Source: Planctomycetaceae bacterium (lineage in GTDB: Bacteria; Planctomycetota; Planctomycetia; Planctomycetales; Planctomycetaceae). From it: DNA of 64,000 nt. The DNA is taken from contig JAKFUF010000062.1 in NCBI GenBank assembly GCA_021732845.1, positions 1 to 64,000 of the forward strand, given 5' to 3'. This document shows, piece after piece, positions 38,113 through 46,584 of the stretch; within the stretch, counting starts at the first letter, position 1, and every line of letters starts with the position of its first letter. The notes under the pieces are model-generated. The model saw nothing but the letters and a program-made list of their open reading frames with translations, was not told the DNA's origin and made no database searches. Both the position numbers and the translations under genes were made by a program.

Positions 38113-41100
38113 ATGAGAGCTTTTCGTGTGACCTTCGCGGCGATGATGCTGGTTGTTCTACTCGCTCCGCCCGCTGCAGCGCAGCTTGCCGATTGGAAGC
38201 ATTCCGGTTCGATCTTTATTCTCACGACACCCGACGGCGCGAACCTACCAGCGACTGCGGTAGTCGAACAATTCCCGCTGCTCGTGCGGTTGCACAAGGA
38301 CAGTTTTGACTTCAGCCAAGCGAGAGCCGACGGCGCGGATCTGCGATTCTCCACGAGTGACGGAACAAAGCTGGTATATCAAATTGACGAATGGAACGTG
38401 TCACGCGGCGAGGCGTCGGTGTGGGTCCGAGTCCCCAAGATCACGGGTAACTCGCGGCAGGAGATCAAGCTGCATTGGGGAAAGCCCGACGCGGTGAGTG
38501 AGTCGAACGGTGCAGCGGTCTTCAATGAATCGAACGGCTATTTGAGCGTCTGGCACATGAGCGACCCGGTGCGCGATGACACCGGCATGCTCACCAGCAC
38601 CGACACGGGCACGACAGCGACTCATGGAATAATCGGTGCGGCTCGACATTTCGCCGATCGCAAAGGTGTCTTCGCAGGCGAAAAGATCGAATCGCTGCCC
38701 ACGGGTTCGAACCCGCACAGCACCGAAGTTTGGTTTCGTTCCGAGAAACCAAACTCAACGCTGATCGGCTGGGGAAACGAGCAGGGCCAAGGCAAGGTCG
38801 TGATGCAGTATCGGAGCCCGCCGCACATTCAAATGGACTGTTACTTCTCCGAAGGCAGTATCGGTGGAGCGAGTCGAGTTCCTATCGGTGATTGGTCCTA
38901 CGTCGTTCAAACCTACCGCGAAGGCGAAGCGAAGCTCTATGTCAACGGCGTGCTGGATACCGTTAGCCACAAGAACGGTGGGCCGCTCAATATCAGGACT
39001 CCGGCTCGGCTGTTTCTGGGCGGCTGGTATCACAACTACGACTTCGTCGGCGATCTCGATGAAGTGCGAGTCTCGAAGGTGGTGCGTCCAGCGGAATGGG
39101 TGAAGCTGCAGTTCGACAATCAGAAGCCCAATCAATCGTTGGTCGGTTCGCTGGTGCAACCGGGGAATGAGTTCTCGGTCTCGCAGTCTCAGCTTGTGTT
39201 GGGCGAGAATCAGAGCATAGCCATTACGGCGAAGGCGGGCGGTGCTCAGAAGGTGCTATGGGCTGTGAAACATGCCGGCCGCGATATCGTGGTCGCCTCA
39301 GATCGATTTTCTTACGACTACAACGCGGGGCGAGTTCGCGGCAATGGCAAGGTGACCCTCACCTTCAAAGCGATCTATCCGAACGAAGTGAAGTCCCAAG
39401 ACATCACGATCACGATCAACGACGACATCCCCGAGCCGGCTTTCACGCTGGCGGCTCCTGCCAAGTGGGACGGTCGCCAGACCATCGAAGTTGTGCCGCA
39501 GATTACAAATCTCGCCGCGATGCAGGCCAAAGGCGCGGGGCAGGTGAATGTCGAGTGGACCGTCGATGACATCGCGGTCATTAAGCGAGTCGAAGCCGGC
39601 AAGCTCATCCTCAAGCGAGCTCAAGGCAGCGGTGTGATGCGTGTGACTGCCGCGATCGATAACGGCGGTGCGAAGGTCGTCGAGTCGATCAACATCACTG
39701 TGACCGAGCCAGCGCCATCAACGGATATCTGGGTTCCGCGACCACTCGTCGACAACGAGCAGCCGGAAGACAACCAATTCATTGCTCGTGACGGCACAGG
39801 TCGCGAAGGACAAATGCTTGGATCACTCGCCTATGTCGGAGCGCTCACTGAAGCCGCCGATTTAGTCTTCGTACGTGTCTTCGCGGACGATCAACCCTTC
39901 GCGACTGAGACCGCGAAAGTTGGTGCCGACAAGAAGTATGCGCTGTCCGTGAAGTTGAAGGCGGGACTCATCAAGTACCGCACCGAGTTCGGCTCGCAGG
40001 CGGGCGACAAAGAGACCGTGCTGCACACCGCGAAGAATATCGTCTGCGGCGACGCGTTCCTCATCATCGGCCAGTCGAATGCCGTGGCGAACGATTTCGG
40101 CAAAGAGAACCCGCTTGTGCCAAGCGAGTGGGTTCGTACCTTCGGAGCGACGGCGGGAGATCCCAATGGCTCGCGGTTGAGACTTTGGGCTAATGCGGAA
40201 GCGCGCAGTCCAGGTGGCAAGTCGGAGATCGGTTACTGGGGTATGGAACTCGGCCGACGGTTGGTTGAGAGCCAGAAGATCCCGATCTGCATCATCAACG
40301 GAGCAGTGGGCGGCACGCGCATCGACCAGCATCAACGCAACAACGCCGATCCGACCGACGTCAACACGATCTATGGTCGACAGCTCTGGCGAGCCCAACA
40401 AGCGAAGCTGACGCACGGCATTCGCGCCGTCCTCTGGCATCAGGGCGAGAACGATCAAGGCGCCGACGGCCCGACCGGTGGCTATGGCTGTGAGACCTAT
40501 CGCCAATACTTCGTGGACCTCGCGGCGAGTTGGAAAGAGGACTATCCCAACATCCAACACTACTACGCGTTCCAAATCTGGCCGAAGTCCTGCTCAATGG
40601 GAATTAATGGCTCGGACAATCGCCTACGCGAAGTGCAACGCACGCTGCCCAAGCTGTTCTCAAACCTGAGCGTGATGTCGACGCTGGGCATCAAGCCGCC
40701 TGGTGGCTGCCATTTCCCCGCCGCCGGTTACGCCGAGTTCGCTCGGTTCCTGCACCCGATGATGCAGTACCACCTCTATCACCGACATGTCGGACAATTC
40801 AATCCGCCGAATCTGAAGCGAGCCTTCTTCACGTCAGCACAGTGCGACGAACTGATTTTGGAATTCGACTACCACATCAACTGGTCGGACACGCTGGTCA
40901 GTCAGTTCCACCTCGACGGCGAAGCGAAGCAAGTGGTCTCAGGCTCAGCGAACGGCAGCCGCATCACGCTCAAGCTGAAAGGGACAACGAAGTCCAAGAC
41001 CGTGACTTATTTGGATAGCGCCAGTTGGAATCCCGACAACATCCTCTACGGAACCAACTGCCTCGCAGCGCTGACGTTCTGCGAAGTGCCGATCTCGACC

Positions 41101-41142
41101 AGCAATCCGCCTCATCCCCTCCCGCCAGCCAGCAAGGACTAA
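38113..41142 (+). CDS. Large secreted DUF2341/LamG/sialate-O-acetylesterase-like protein
   Basis: 1009 residues. Signal peptide (MRAFRVTFAAMMLVVLLAPP), then a DUF2341 module (about 25-120, FPLLVRLHKDSFDFSQARAD), then a LamG/concanavalin domain (about 150-335, NPHSTEVWFRSEKPNSTLIG, LDEVRVSKVVRPAEWVKLQF). Ig-like strands occupy about 340-540. The esterase domain begins near 640 with IIGQSNAVAND (Ser655 in GQSN), then INGAVGGTRIDQHQRN, VLWHQGENDQGADGP and PAAGYAEFARFLHP with the His. The expected reaction is removal of O-acetyl groups from a glycan at the cell surface. AGAGGGA precedes ATG 38113. Unlike its upstream neighbours, this gene is intact. Confidence 0.88.
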   Translation: MRAFRVTFAAMMLVVLLAPPAAAQLADWKHSGSIFILTTPDGANLPATAVVEQFPLLVRLHKDSFDFSQARADGADLRFSTSDGTKLVYQIDEWNVSRGEASVWVRVPKITGNSRQEIKLHWGKPDAVSESNGAAVFNESNGYLSVWHMSDPVRDDTGMLTSTDTGTTATHGIIGAARHFADRKGVFAGEKIESLPTGSNPHSTEVWFRSEKPNSTLIGWGNEQGQGKVVMQYRSPPHIQMDCYFSEGSIGGASRVPIGDWSYVVQTYREGEAKLYVNGVLDTVSHKNGGPLNIRTPARLFLGGWYHNYDFVGDLDEVRVSKVVRPAEWVKLQFDNQKPNQSLVGSLVQPGNEFSVSQSQLVLGENQSIAITAKAGGAQKVLWAVKHAGRDIVVASDRFSYDYNAGRVRGNGKVTLTFKAIYPNEVKSQDITITINDDIPEPAFTLAAPAKWDGRQTIEVVPQITNLAAMQAKGAGQVNVEWTVDDIAVIKRVEAGKLILKRAQGSGVMRVTAAIDNGGAKVVESINITVTEPAPSTDIWVPRPLVDNEQPEDNQFIARDGTGREGQMLGSLAYVGALTEAADLVFVRVFADDQPFATETAKVGADKKYALSVKLKAGLIKYRTEFGSQAGDKETVLHTAKNIVCGDAFLIIGQSNAVANDFGKENPLVPSEWVRTFGATAGDPNGSRLRLWANAEARSPGGKSEIGYWGMELGRRLVESQKIPICIINGAVGGTRIDQHQRNNADPTDVNTIYGRQLWRAQQAKLTHGIRAVLWHQGENDQGADGPTGGYGCETYRQYFVDLAASWKEDYPNIQHYYAFQIWPKSCSMGINGSDNRLREVQRTLPKLFSNLSVMSTLGIKPPGGCHFPAAGYAEFARFLHPMMQYHLYHRHVGQFNPPNLKRAFFTSAQCDELILEFDYHINWSDTLVSQFHLDGEAKQVVSGSANGSRITLKLKGTTKSKTVTYLDSASWNPDNILYGTNCLAALTFCEVPISTSNPPHPLPPASKD

Positions 41143-41143
41143 C

Positions 41144-41190
41144 TTGAAGCACACCATCGCATTCATCACCGCTTTGTTGCCATGGTCGGA
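41144..41190 (+). pseudogene. Signal-peptide scrap of a lost secreted gene
   Basis: Right after the esterase stop, TTGAAGCACACCATCG encodes MKHTIAFITALLPWS. This is close to a signal peptide start (MKHTIAF.TALLLAPLAALHA) that I recall as common in sulfatase and glycosidase genes of Planctomycetes and Verrucomicrobia. After about 15 codons the resemblance ends and the homocysteine methyltransferase gene follows. It looks like the 5' end of a gene whose body was replaced or deleted. Confidence 0.4.
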
Positions 41191-41243
41191 GGTTAACGGG
41201 TTCCAGCGTTTAGGACGATCCTTCGGTGAACAGGAATTGGAAA

Positions 41244-42107
41244 ATGCTGAACGGCGAACTTCTGTTGCTGGATGGCGCAACCGGCACGGAGTTGAACCGG
41301 CGCGGGGTGGACACCGGCTTGCCCATGTGGTCAGCGAACGCGCTCACCACTGATACCGGGTTGAATGTGCTGCGCCAGATTCATCTGGACTATTTGGATG
41401 CGGGCGCGGATATCCTTACCGCCAACACTTTTCGCACCCATCGCCGCGCGCTGGCCGGCCATGGGCACGCCGCACGCGAATTGACCAGGCGCGCGGTGGC
41501 GACCGCCCAAGAGGCTGTCGCTGAATATGGACAACCTGCGCAAGTGGCCGGCTCGGTGGCCCCACTGGAAGATTGTTACCGCCCCGACCTGGTGCCGCCC
41601 GATGACGAATGCCGCGTCGAGCACTCCGAGCGGATCCATCAACTCGTGGAAGCGGGCGTTGACCTGCTGTTGATCGAGACGATGAATTCAATTCGCGAAG
41701 CTGTCATTGCGACCAAATTGGCGACGATCACCGGCCGGCCCACTTGGGTCAGTTTTGCCTGCGACCGCGAAGGCCGAATCCTGTCTGGCGAGTCGGTGGC
41801 GGTTGCCGCCGGGATGTTGTTACCGCTGGGGGTGAAGGCCCTGGGCGTGAACTGCGGTCCGGCGAATACACTAGCTAAACCACTGGCCGAGTTGCGGGCC
41901 ATTTGCGGCCTCGATTTCCCGCTCATTGCCTATGGTAACATTGGCTACGCCGACGAGTCGCAAGGCTGGATCAACACGGACGCCGAAAGCCCGGAGAGTT
42001 ACTTGCAATATGCTCGAACTTGGTCGGCCCAAATTGTAGGCGGCTGTTGTGGCACCACGCCGGAGCATATTCGCAGGCTAAGTGTTGAAAGAAGCCGTTC
42101 GACCTAA
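41244..42107 (+). CDS. Homocysteine S-methyltransferase family protein
   Basis: 287 residues of a TIM-barrel methyltransferase. It begins ELLLLDGATGTELNRRGVDT, then ADILTANTFRTHRRAL. The zinc ligands are visible as GVNCG and the C-terminal pair in GGCCGTTPEHIRRL. It transfers a methyl group to homocysteine (from S-methylmethionine, SAM or a betaine-like donor) in the cytoplasm. It has no cobalamin domain, so it is not MetH. The ATG at 41244 follows AGGA at a proper distance; the GTG at 41226 is possible. It is out of place among exported proteins and just follows a truncated signal peptide sequence. Confidence 0.9.
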   Translation: MLNGELLLLDGATGTELNRRGVDTGLPMWSANALTTDTGLNVLRQIHLDYLDAGADILTANTFRTHRRALAGHGHAARELTRRAVATAQEAVAEYGQPAQVAGSVAPLEDCYRPDLVPPDDECRVEHSERIHQLVEAGVDLLLIETMNSIREAVIATKLATITGRPTWVSFACDREGRILSGESVAVAAGMLLPLGVKALGVNCGPANTLAKPLAELRAICGLDFPLIAYGNIGYADESQGWINTDAESPESYLQYARTWSAQIVGGCCGTTPEHIRRLSVERSRST

Positions 42108-42393
42108 AACAATGCCACGTCGCTGCTGAGTTCGGACTTTCGGCGACGGTACACGAGTCTCGCTACCGTCAAAACAAGTGGTGAGGAATCGTGACTGGAG
42201 CGCATTTCGCTCGCAGCTCCCCCGGAAGCGATCCTGAAAGAACTCATCCCGCCAGGTGATTTACGAAAGGGGGTGGGTGATGATAAGATGAATCTGAAAT
42301 GTCTCTGGAGCGGTTCCAGGCTCATGCGGACTGGGAGTCCTGGACACCCCCTTGTTTTTGATGCGATTATTCCCTTGATGGAAAGCCGGAGCA

Positions 42394-44757
42394 ATGAATC
42401 GCGAAATCAACGCGGACCCACGAGGTTTGCAAGCGAATACTGATATTCAGCCGCAAACCGCCTTGTTGACAAGAACATTGATTACGTCTGTGCCTGGTTC
42501 GGCGATAGCCTTGATCGCCGCCTTGTTGTGCTCCTCGAACCTGGTTTTTGCTCAGGACGATAAGACAACGACTCCCATTGTTTCGAACAAACAGGCCTTC
42601 GACGATACCGTATCTCCATTCTTGAGTAAGTACTGTGCCGATTGTCACGGCGAGAGCAGCAATGAGTCCGGTGTCGTCTTGTCCAGAATCAGTTCTGATC
42701 TGGCAGCCGGTCGTGACATCGAGCTTTGGAAAACGGTACTCCGGCAACTGCATTTGGAAGAGATGCCACCGACCGAGAGTGAACAACCCGAGCAACACGA
42801 AAGAGATGTTGTGATGCTCTGGATCAATGCCGAGTTGAGAAAAACGGGAAACGTGTCTGATCTCTATACGAAATTGGAAAGTCCGAGCTTCGGCAATTAT
42901 GTGAATCATGAAAAGCTCTTCAGCGGGAGAATCACCGCTGAGCCATTTTCACCGGCACGCTTGTGGAGAACGAGTCCTGAAGTTTTCACAAATGTGAAAT
43001 CCAGCTACGGACTCGGGGCCAGGGATTTTAGGCAGCCTTTTCCGTTGGAAGATAAAGTTGGTATCAAAGACTATGCCAACCTCCTGTTTGCGGATTCAGC
43101 GGTCGTCAGTGTGTTGATGAGCAACGCCGCTTGTGCCGCGGATGAACTCATCAAGCATTCTCCCATCGCTTCATCAGACACAAGTCCCAATGATGAGCTG
43201 CTTGCTTCCGCCATCAGCGAACATTTCAGGAAGGTTGTCTATCGAGAGCCCCTGAAAGAAGAGATCCGAAAATACTCGGAGCTTTTCAGAAAGACAGCCA
43301 AAGAGGGCGGAAATGCCGAGGCCATGCGATTGGTTTTGATGGCGGTGATGTTGCACCATGAATCCGTCTACAGAATTGAGATTGGTCTTGGCGCAGAAGA
43401 TTCTCACGGGCGTCGGATGTTGTCCGGTACGGAAATGGCGTTTGCCATCGCATATGCTCTAACAGATCGCCGACCCGATGCGGAACTCCTTCAAGCCGCC
43501 AAAGCGGGGAAGTTGAGCAGCAGCGCGGAGGCACAGGTACAGGTTGCACGCATCCTTCAGGATGACGCGATCGGCAAACCAAGGATCCTGCGTTTCTTTC
43601 AGGAGTTTTTTGGCTACTCGCAGGCCCATAAAGTCTTTAAGGACGAAGATCGCTCGGGTGGATTCGCTTACTACGGCGAAAACTATCCTGCCATGTACGA
43701 GAAAGACGCGGACTTTTTCGTCATGAACATCCTGGAGAAAGATCAGGATGTATTCAGGCAACTGCTGACGTCAGACGAGTACTACATCATCAACAGAGCG
43801 ACATTTCGGAACACGGTCTACGATTTTTACAAGCAGAACAAAAGGCAACTTGATGCCAAAGAATTTCCGGAAGCCAAGCAGAAAGAACTCCTGCAGAGAC
43901 TGAACCTGAAGGGCTGGCATGAACTGAATGTGAAATACAACCTGCACAACTTCAATAAAGGATTCGATGGCAGTGTCGCTGCGATCAAGCAGATCGTGAA
44001 GGAGCAGTATAGTTGGATGGAAACCAAAGACGAGACTGTACTTCGTCATCGCATGCAGGCTTTGTATGCAAAATACCCGATGGTTTACGACCTCAAGGAT
44101 GATGAGCAGGACTTCCTGTTGCCGCAACCTTACAAGCGACCGCACCGTGCCGGAATGTTGACGCATCCTGCCTGGCTGATCGCACATTCATTGAATGACA
44201 GCACGGACCCGATTCGGCGTGGCAAATGGGTGAGGGAGCGATTGCTGGGTGGCGTGATACCGGACATTCCCATCACAGTGGATGCCTCAATTCCGGAAGA
44301 CCATACGAAAACGCTCAGAGAGAGGCTGCAAAAAACGGAGAAGGCGGAATGCTGGCGTTGTCACGGGAAGATGAATCCACTGGGATATGCCTTCGAGATC
44401 TACGATGATTTCGGACGGTATCGAACGGATGAGATTCTGGGCAAAGGAATTACCAAGCCGGTCAATGCCAGAGGTGAACTGGCTGACACAGGTGAGCAGG
44501 GATTGGATGGCGAATTCAAGGATGCTCTCGAACTCATACATAAACTAGCTGAATCAGATAAAGTTCGTCGATGCATGATCCGGCATGTGTTTCGCTATTT
44601 CATGGGTCGCAATGAAACGCTCGCCGATTCAAAAACACTCGTTTCTGCCGATCGGACTTACCTGGAAAGTGGTGGCAGTTTTAAGGCACTTCTGATTTCC
44701 CTTCTTTCGTCTGACTCATTTCTTTACCGCAAAACACTTGAACCGACGGCAAGGTAG
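42394..44757 (+). CDS. Planctomycete cytochrome (PSCyt1-DUF1592-DUF1588-DUF1585)
   Basis: 787 residues. Export signal at about 25-53 (LITSVPGSAIALIAALLCSS), haem c motif CADCH at 81-85 with GESSNESGVVLS after it, a DUF1587-like segment shortened compared with usual members, and DUF1592 (VYRIEIGLGAEDSHGRRMLS, LRFFQEFFGYSQAHKVF). DUF1588 follows (RRGKWVRERLLGGVIPDIPI) with a second haem-like CWRCH at 653-657, and then DUF1585 (IRHVFRYFMGRNETLADSKT). It is expected outside the cytoplasm as a two-haem redox protein. Its partner DUF1552 starts 4 bases after the stop. GC content is clearly lower than in the surrounding genes. Confidence 0.92.
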   Translation: MNREINADPRGLQANTDIQPQTALLTRTLITSVPGSAIALIAALLCSSNLVFAQDDKTTTPIVSNKQAFDDTVSPFLSKYCADCHGESSNESGVVLSRISSDLAAGRDIELWKTVLRQLHLEEMPPTESEQPEQHERDVVMLWINAELRKTGNVSDLYTKLESPSFGNYVNHEKLFSGRITAEPFSPARLWRTSPEVFTNVKSSYGLGARDFRQPFPLEDKVGIKDYANLLFADSAVVSVLMSNAACAADELIKHSPIASSDTSPNDELLASAISEHFRKVVYREPLKEEIRKYSELFRKTAKEGGNAEAMRLVLMAVMLHHESVYRIEIGLGAEDSHGRRMLSGTEMAFAIAYALTDRRPDAELLQAAKAGKLSSSAEAQVQVARILQDDAIGKPRILRFFQEFFGYSQAHKVFKDEDRSGGFAYYGENYPAMYEKDADFFVMNILEKDQDVFRQLLTSDEYYIINRATFRNTVYDFYKQNKRQLDAKEFPEAKQKELLQRLNLKGWHELNVKYNLHNFNKGFDGSVAAIKQIVKEQYSWMETKDETVLRHRMQALYAKYPMVYDLKDDEQDFLLPQPYKRPHRAGMLTHPAWLIAHSLNDSTDPIRRGKWVRERLLGGVIPDIPITVDASIPEDHTKTLRERLQKTEKAECWRCHGKMNPLGYAFEIYDDFGRYRTDEILGKGITKPVNARGELADTGEQGLDGEFKDALELIHKLAESDKVRRCMIRHVFRYFMGRNETLADSKTLVSADRTYLESGGSFKALLISLLSSDSFLYRKTLEPTAR

Positions 44758-44761
44758 CACC

Positions 44762-46147
44762 ATGAACCAGACACGACGCAACACGCTGAAGACCCTATCA
44801 CTGGGGGCAGGATCCTTTCTCTTGTCGCCTTTTCTGCGCCAGGTAGAACTCCAGGCCGCAGGCAACTCGAACGCGATTCCCAATCGCTTTGTGTTTGTTG
44901 TCAAATCGAGCGGCATCATTCCCGATGGCATCACGCCCGACGCATTCAAAGGCAAAGATTCGAGCAGCAGTTTATTCAATCAAGATCTGACAAACGTCGC
45001 TTTGCCGTCATCGATGCGGGCCCTGGAGCCCTTTAAAGATCAGGTCTCGATCGTTCAGGGGCTTTCAGGGAAGATGTGCCGTGGTGGTCACTCCAGTTGG
45101 TTTGGCATGATGGGTGTCTACATGACTGGAGGTGAATTTGATGCAGGTGCGGTGATTCGAGCCACCGCCGACGCAGAGTTGGCCAAACTCAACCCGGCGC
45201 CCTTTAATCATCTAGGATTGGCGATCAGAGGGAAAGCGTTGAGCAGCGACTATGGTGGGACCATGTATCCGGGGATCAGCGCCGTCGGACCGGGACAAGA
45301 ACTTCCCTTTCAGGGGTCCCCCGACATTGCCTACGAGCAACTGTTTGGCTCTGCCGTGTCCGCCAGTGGCGGAGCTGAAAAGAGGTTCAAGCTTCAAGGG
45401 AATCTTCTTGATTTCATGGTGGAGGATATCAGGAAAGTTGCGAAGGCTGTTCCCTCGTCGGAGCATGGCAAGATGGAGGCCTACCTCAACGCGTTTGAGG
45501 AGCTTCAGGTACGTCACAGCAAGTTGTCGAGCATGAAGGAGCAGATCGCGGCAAACGCCCCTGGGTACTCTGACAAATTCACTTCAACTGTTGAGGAGGT
45601 TCGCCAGGAAGCACAGTTTGATCTGGCCACGGCGGCATTGATTGCAGGCCTCACCAACGTCGTCACCATTCGCCTGGATAACGTGGATATGACCTACAAA
45701 AAGCTGGGTATCGACCAGCACAACCATGGCATCGGTCACAACGAAGGCACCAAAACCCAGACGGAATACCGTGAGATCATCCAGCGACACCATTCGGAAC
45801 TTCTGGCGACGATGGCCCAAAAGCTGAGAGCGGTTCCTGAGGGCGACGGAGACATGCTGGACAACACCATGATCATTTTCCTCTCGGATTCCAGCGATAA
45901 TCACCATGGAACCGGAATGGAGTGGCCCTCTCTGATCATTGGCGGTGGCGGCGGTAAACTGAAACTGGCAGGTCGTTATCTGCGTTACCCGAAATATGGT
46001 GAGAAGGGCTGCCGGACCATCGGAGACTGGTGGACCACTCTCCTCAATGCCTATGGCAACCCCATCAAGTATTATGGGAATGAAGATCTTGTGCTAAAGC
46101 AGAATGGCTGCTCGCACGCGGGGCCACTTGACGAGCTTCTGGTCTAG
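44762..46147 (+). CDS. DUF1552 protein
   Basis: 461 residues with an exported, Tat-like start (MNQTRRNTLKTLSLGAGSFL). DUF1552 blocks include RFVFVVKSSGIIPDGITPD, VQGLSGKMCRGGHSSWFGMM and NTMIIFLSDSSDNHHGTGME. It is almost always encoded beside a DUF1592/1588/1585 cytochrome, as here (4 bases apart), and the two probably form a complex of unknown activity. The ATG at 44762 is used because the exported start begins there. It has the same lower GC as its partner. Downstream is non-coding sequence and a long repeat. Confidence 0.92.
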   Translation: MNQTRRNTLKTLSLGAGSFLLSPFLRQVELQAAGNSNAIPNRFVFVVKSSGIIPDGITPDAFKGKDSSSSLFNQDLTNVALPSSMRALEPFKDQVSIVQGLSGKMCRGGHSSWFGMMGVYMTGGEFDAGAVIRATADAELAKLNPAPFNHLGLAIRGKALSSDYGGTMYPGISAVGPGQELPFQGSPDIAYEQLFGSAVSASGGAEKRFKLQGNLLDFMVEDIRKVAKAVPSSEHGKMEAYLNAFEELQVRHSKLSSMKEQIAANAPGYSDKFTSTVEEVRQEAQFDLATAALIAGLTNVVTIRLDNVDMTYKKLGIDQHNHGIGHNEGTKTQTEYREIIQRHHSELLATMAQKLRAVPEGDGDMLDNTMIIFLSDSSDNHHGTGMEWPSLIIGGGGGKLKLAGRYLRYPKYGEKGCRTIGDWWTTLLNAYGNPIKYYGNEDLVLKQNGCSHAGPLDELLV

Positions 46148-46293
46148 TCGTCACGGGGCTTCCGCCAGTCTCTTTACACTCGTCTCTGTCTCGATGTTGG
46201 TGGAAAATCATCAGGAGTGTCCCTGTTTTTGCCGACCCTTGCCTCAGGAATCAAAAGTCCTCTTGTCATGTAGCGATAGGACCGGACAAAGAA

Positions 46294-46567
46294 TAAAGCA
46301 CGCTTCAAGATGCTAACCGAAGGCCGGTCTTAGGCAACGAGAAGGGGGAACCACGAATTTTCACGAATAAGACGAATGTCACGAATAACAACGCGCAGGA
46401 TTCCATCACCCGCGAAGCCATGCCGGTTGATCATTCGTGATATTCGTAAGATTCGTGAAAATTCGTGGTTAATTTATGACCGTACGATTCCCGCACCGTT
46501 TTGCCAGCCTTGTCGACTTCACCACCAACTTCATTCGCTGTCCTTGATGGCGTTCGCTGCTGGATAG
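46294..46567. repeat. 274-bp long inverted repeat, left copy
   Basis: Matches the reverse complement of 49264-49537 over its whole length with only about two differences (one each near 46315 and 46387). Within it lies a palindrome with arms CCACGAATTTTCACGAATAA (46351) and TTCGTGAAAATTCGTGG (ending 46468). It ends 17 bp before the start codon of the S9 peptidase gene and so supplies its leader. The rest of the gap (46148-46293) shows nothing recognisable. Confidence 0.92.
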
Positions 46568-46584
46568 TTGAACCGTGCCACATC

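Noticed and set aside
41144-41353. 69-residue ORF beginning MKHTIAF as a full gene
   Set aside because: Only the first 15 codons look like a protein; the rest is a frame-shifted reading of the homocysteine methyltransferase start.
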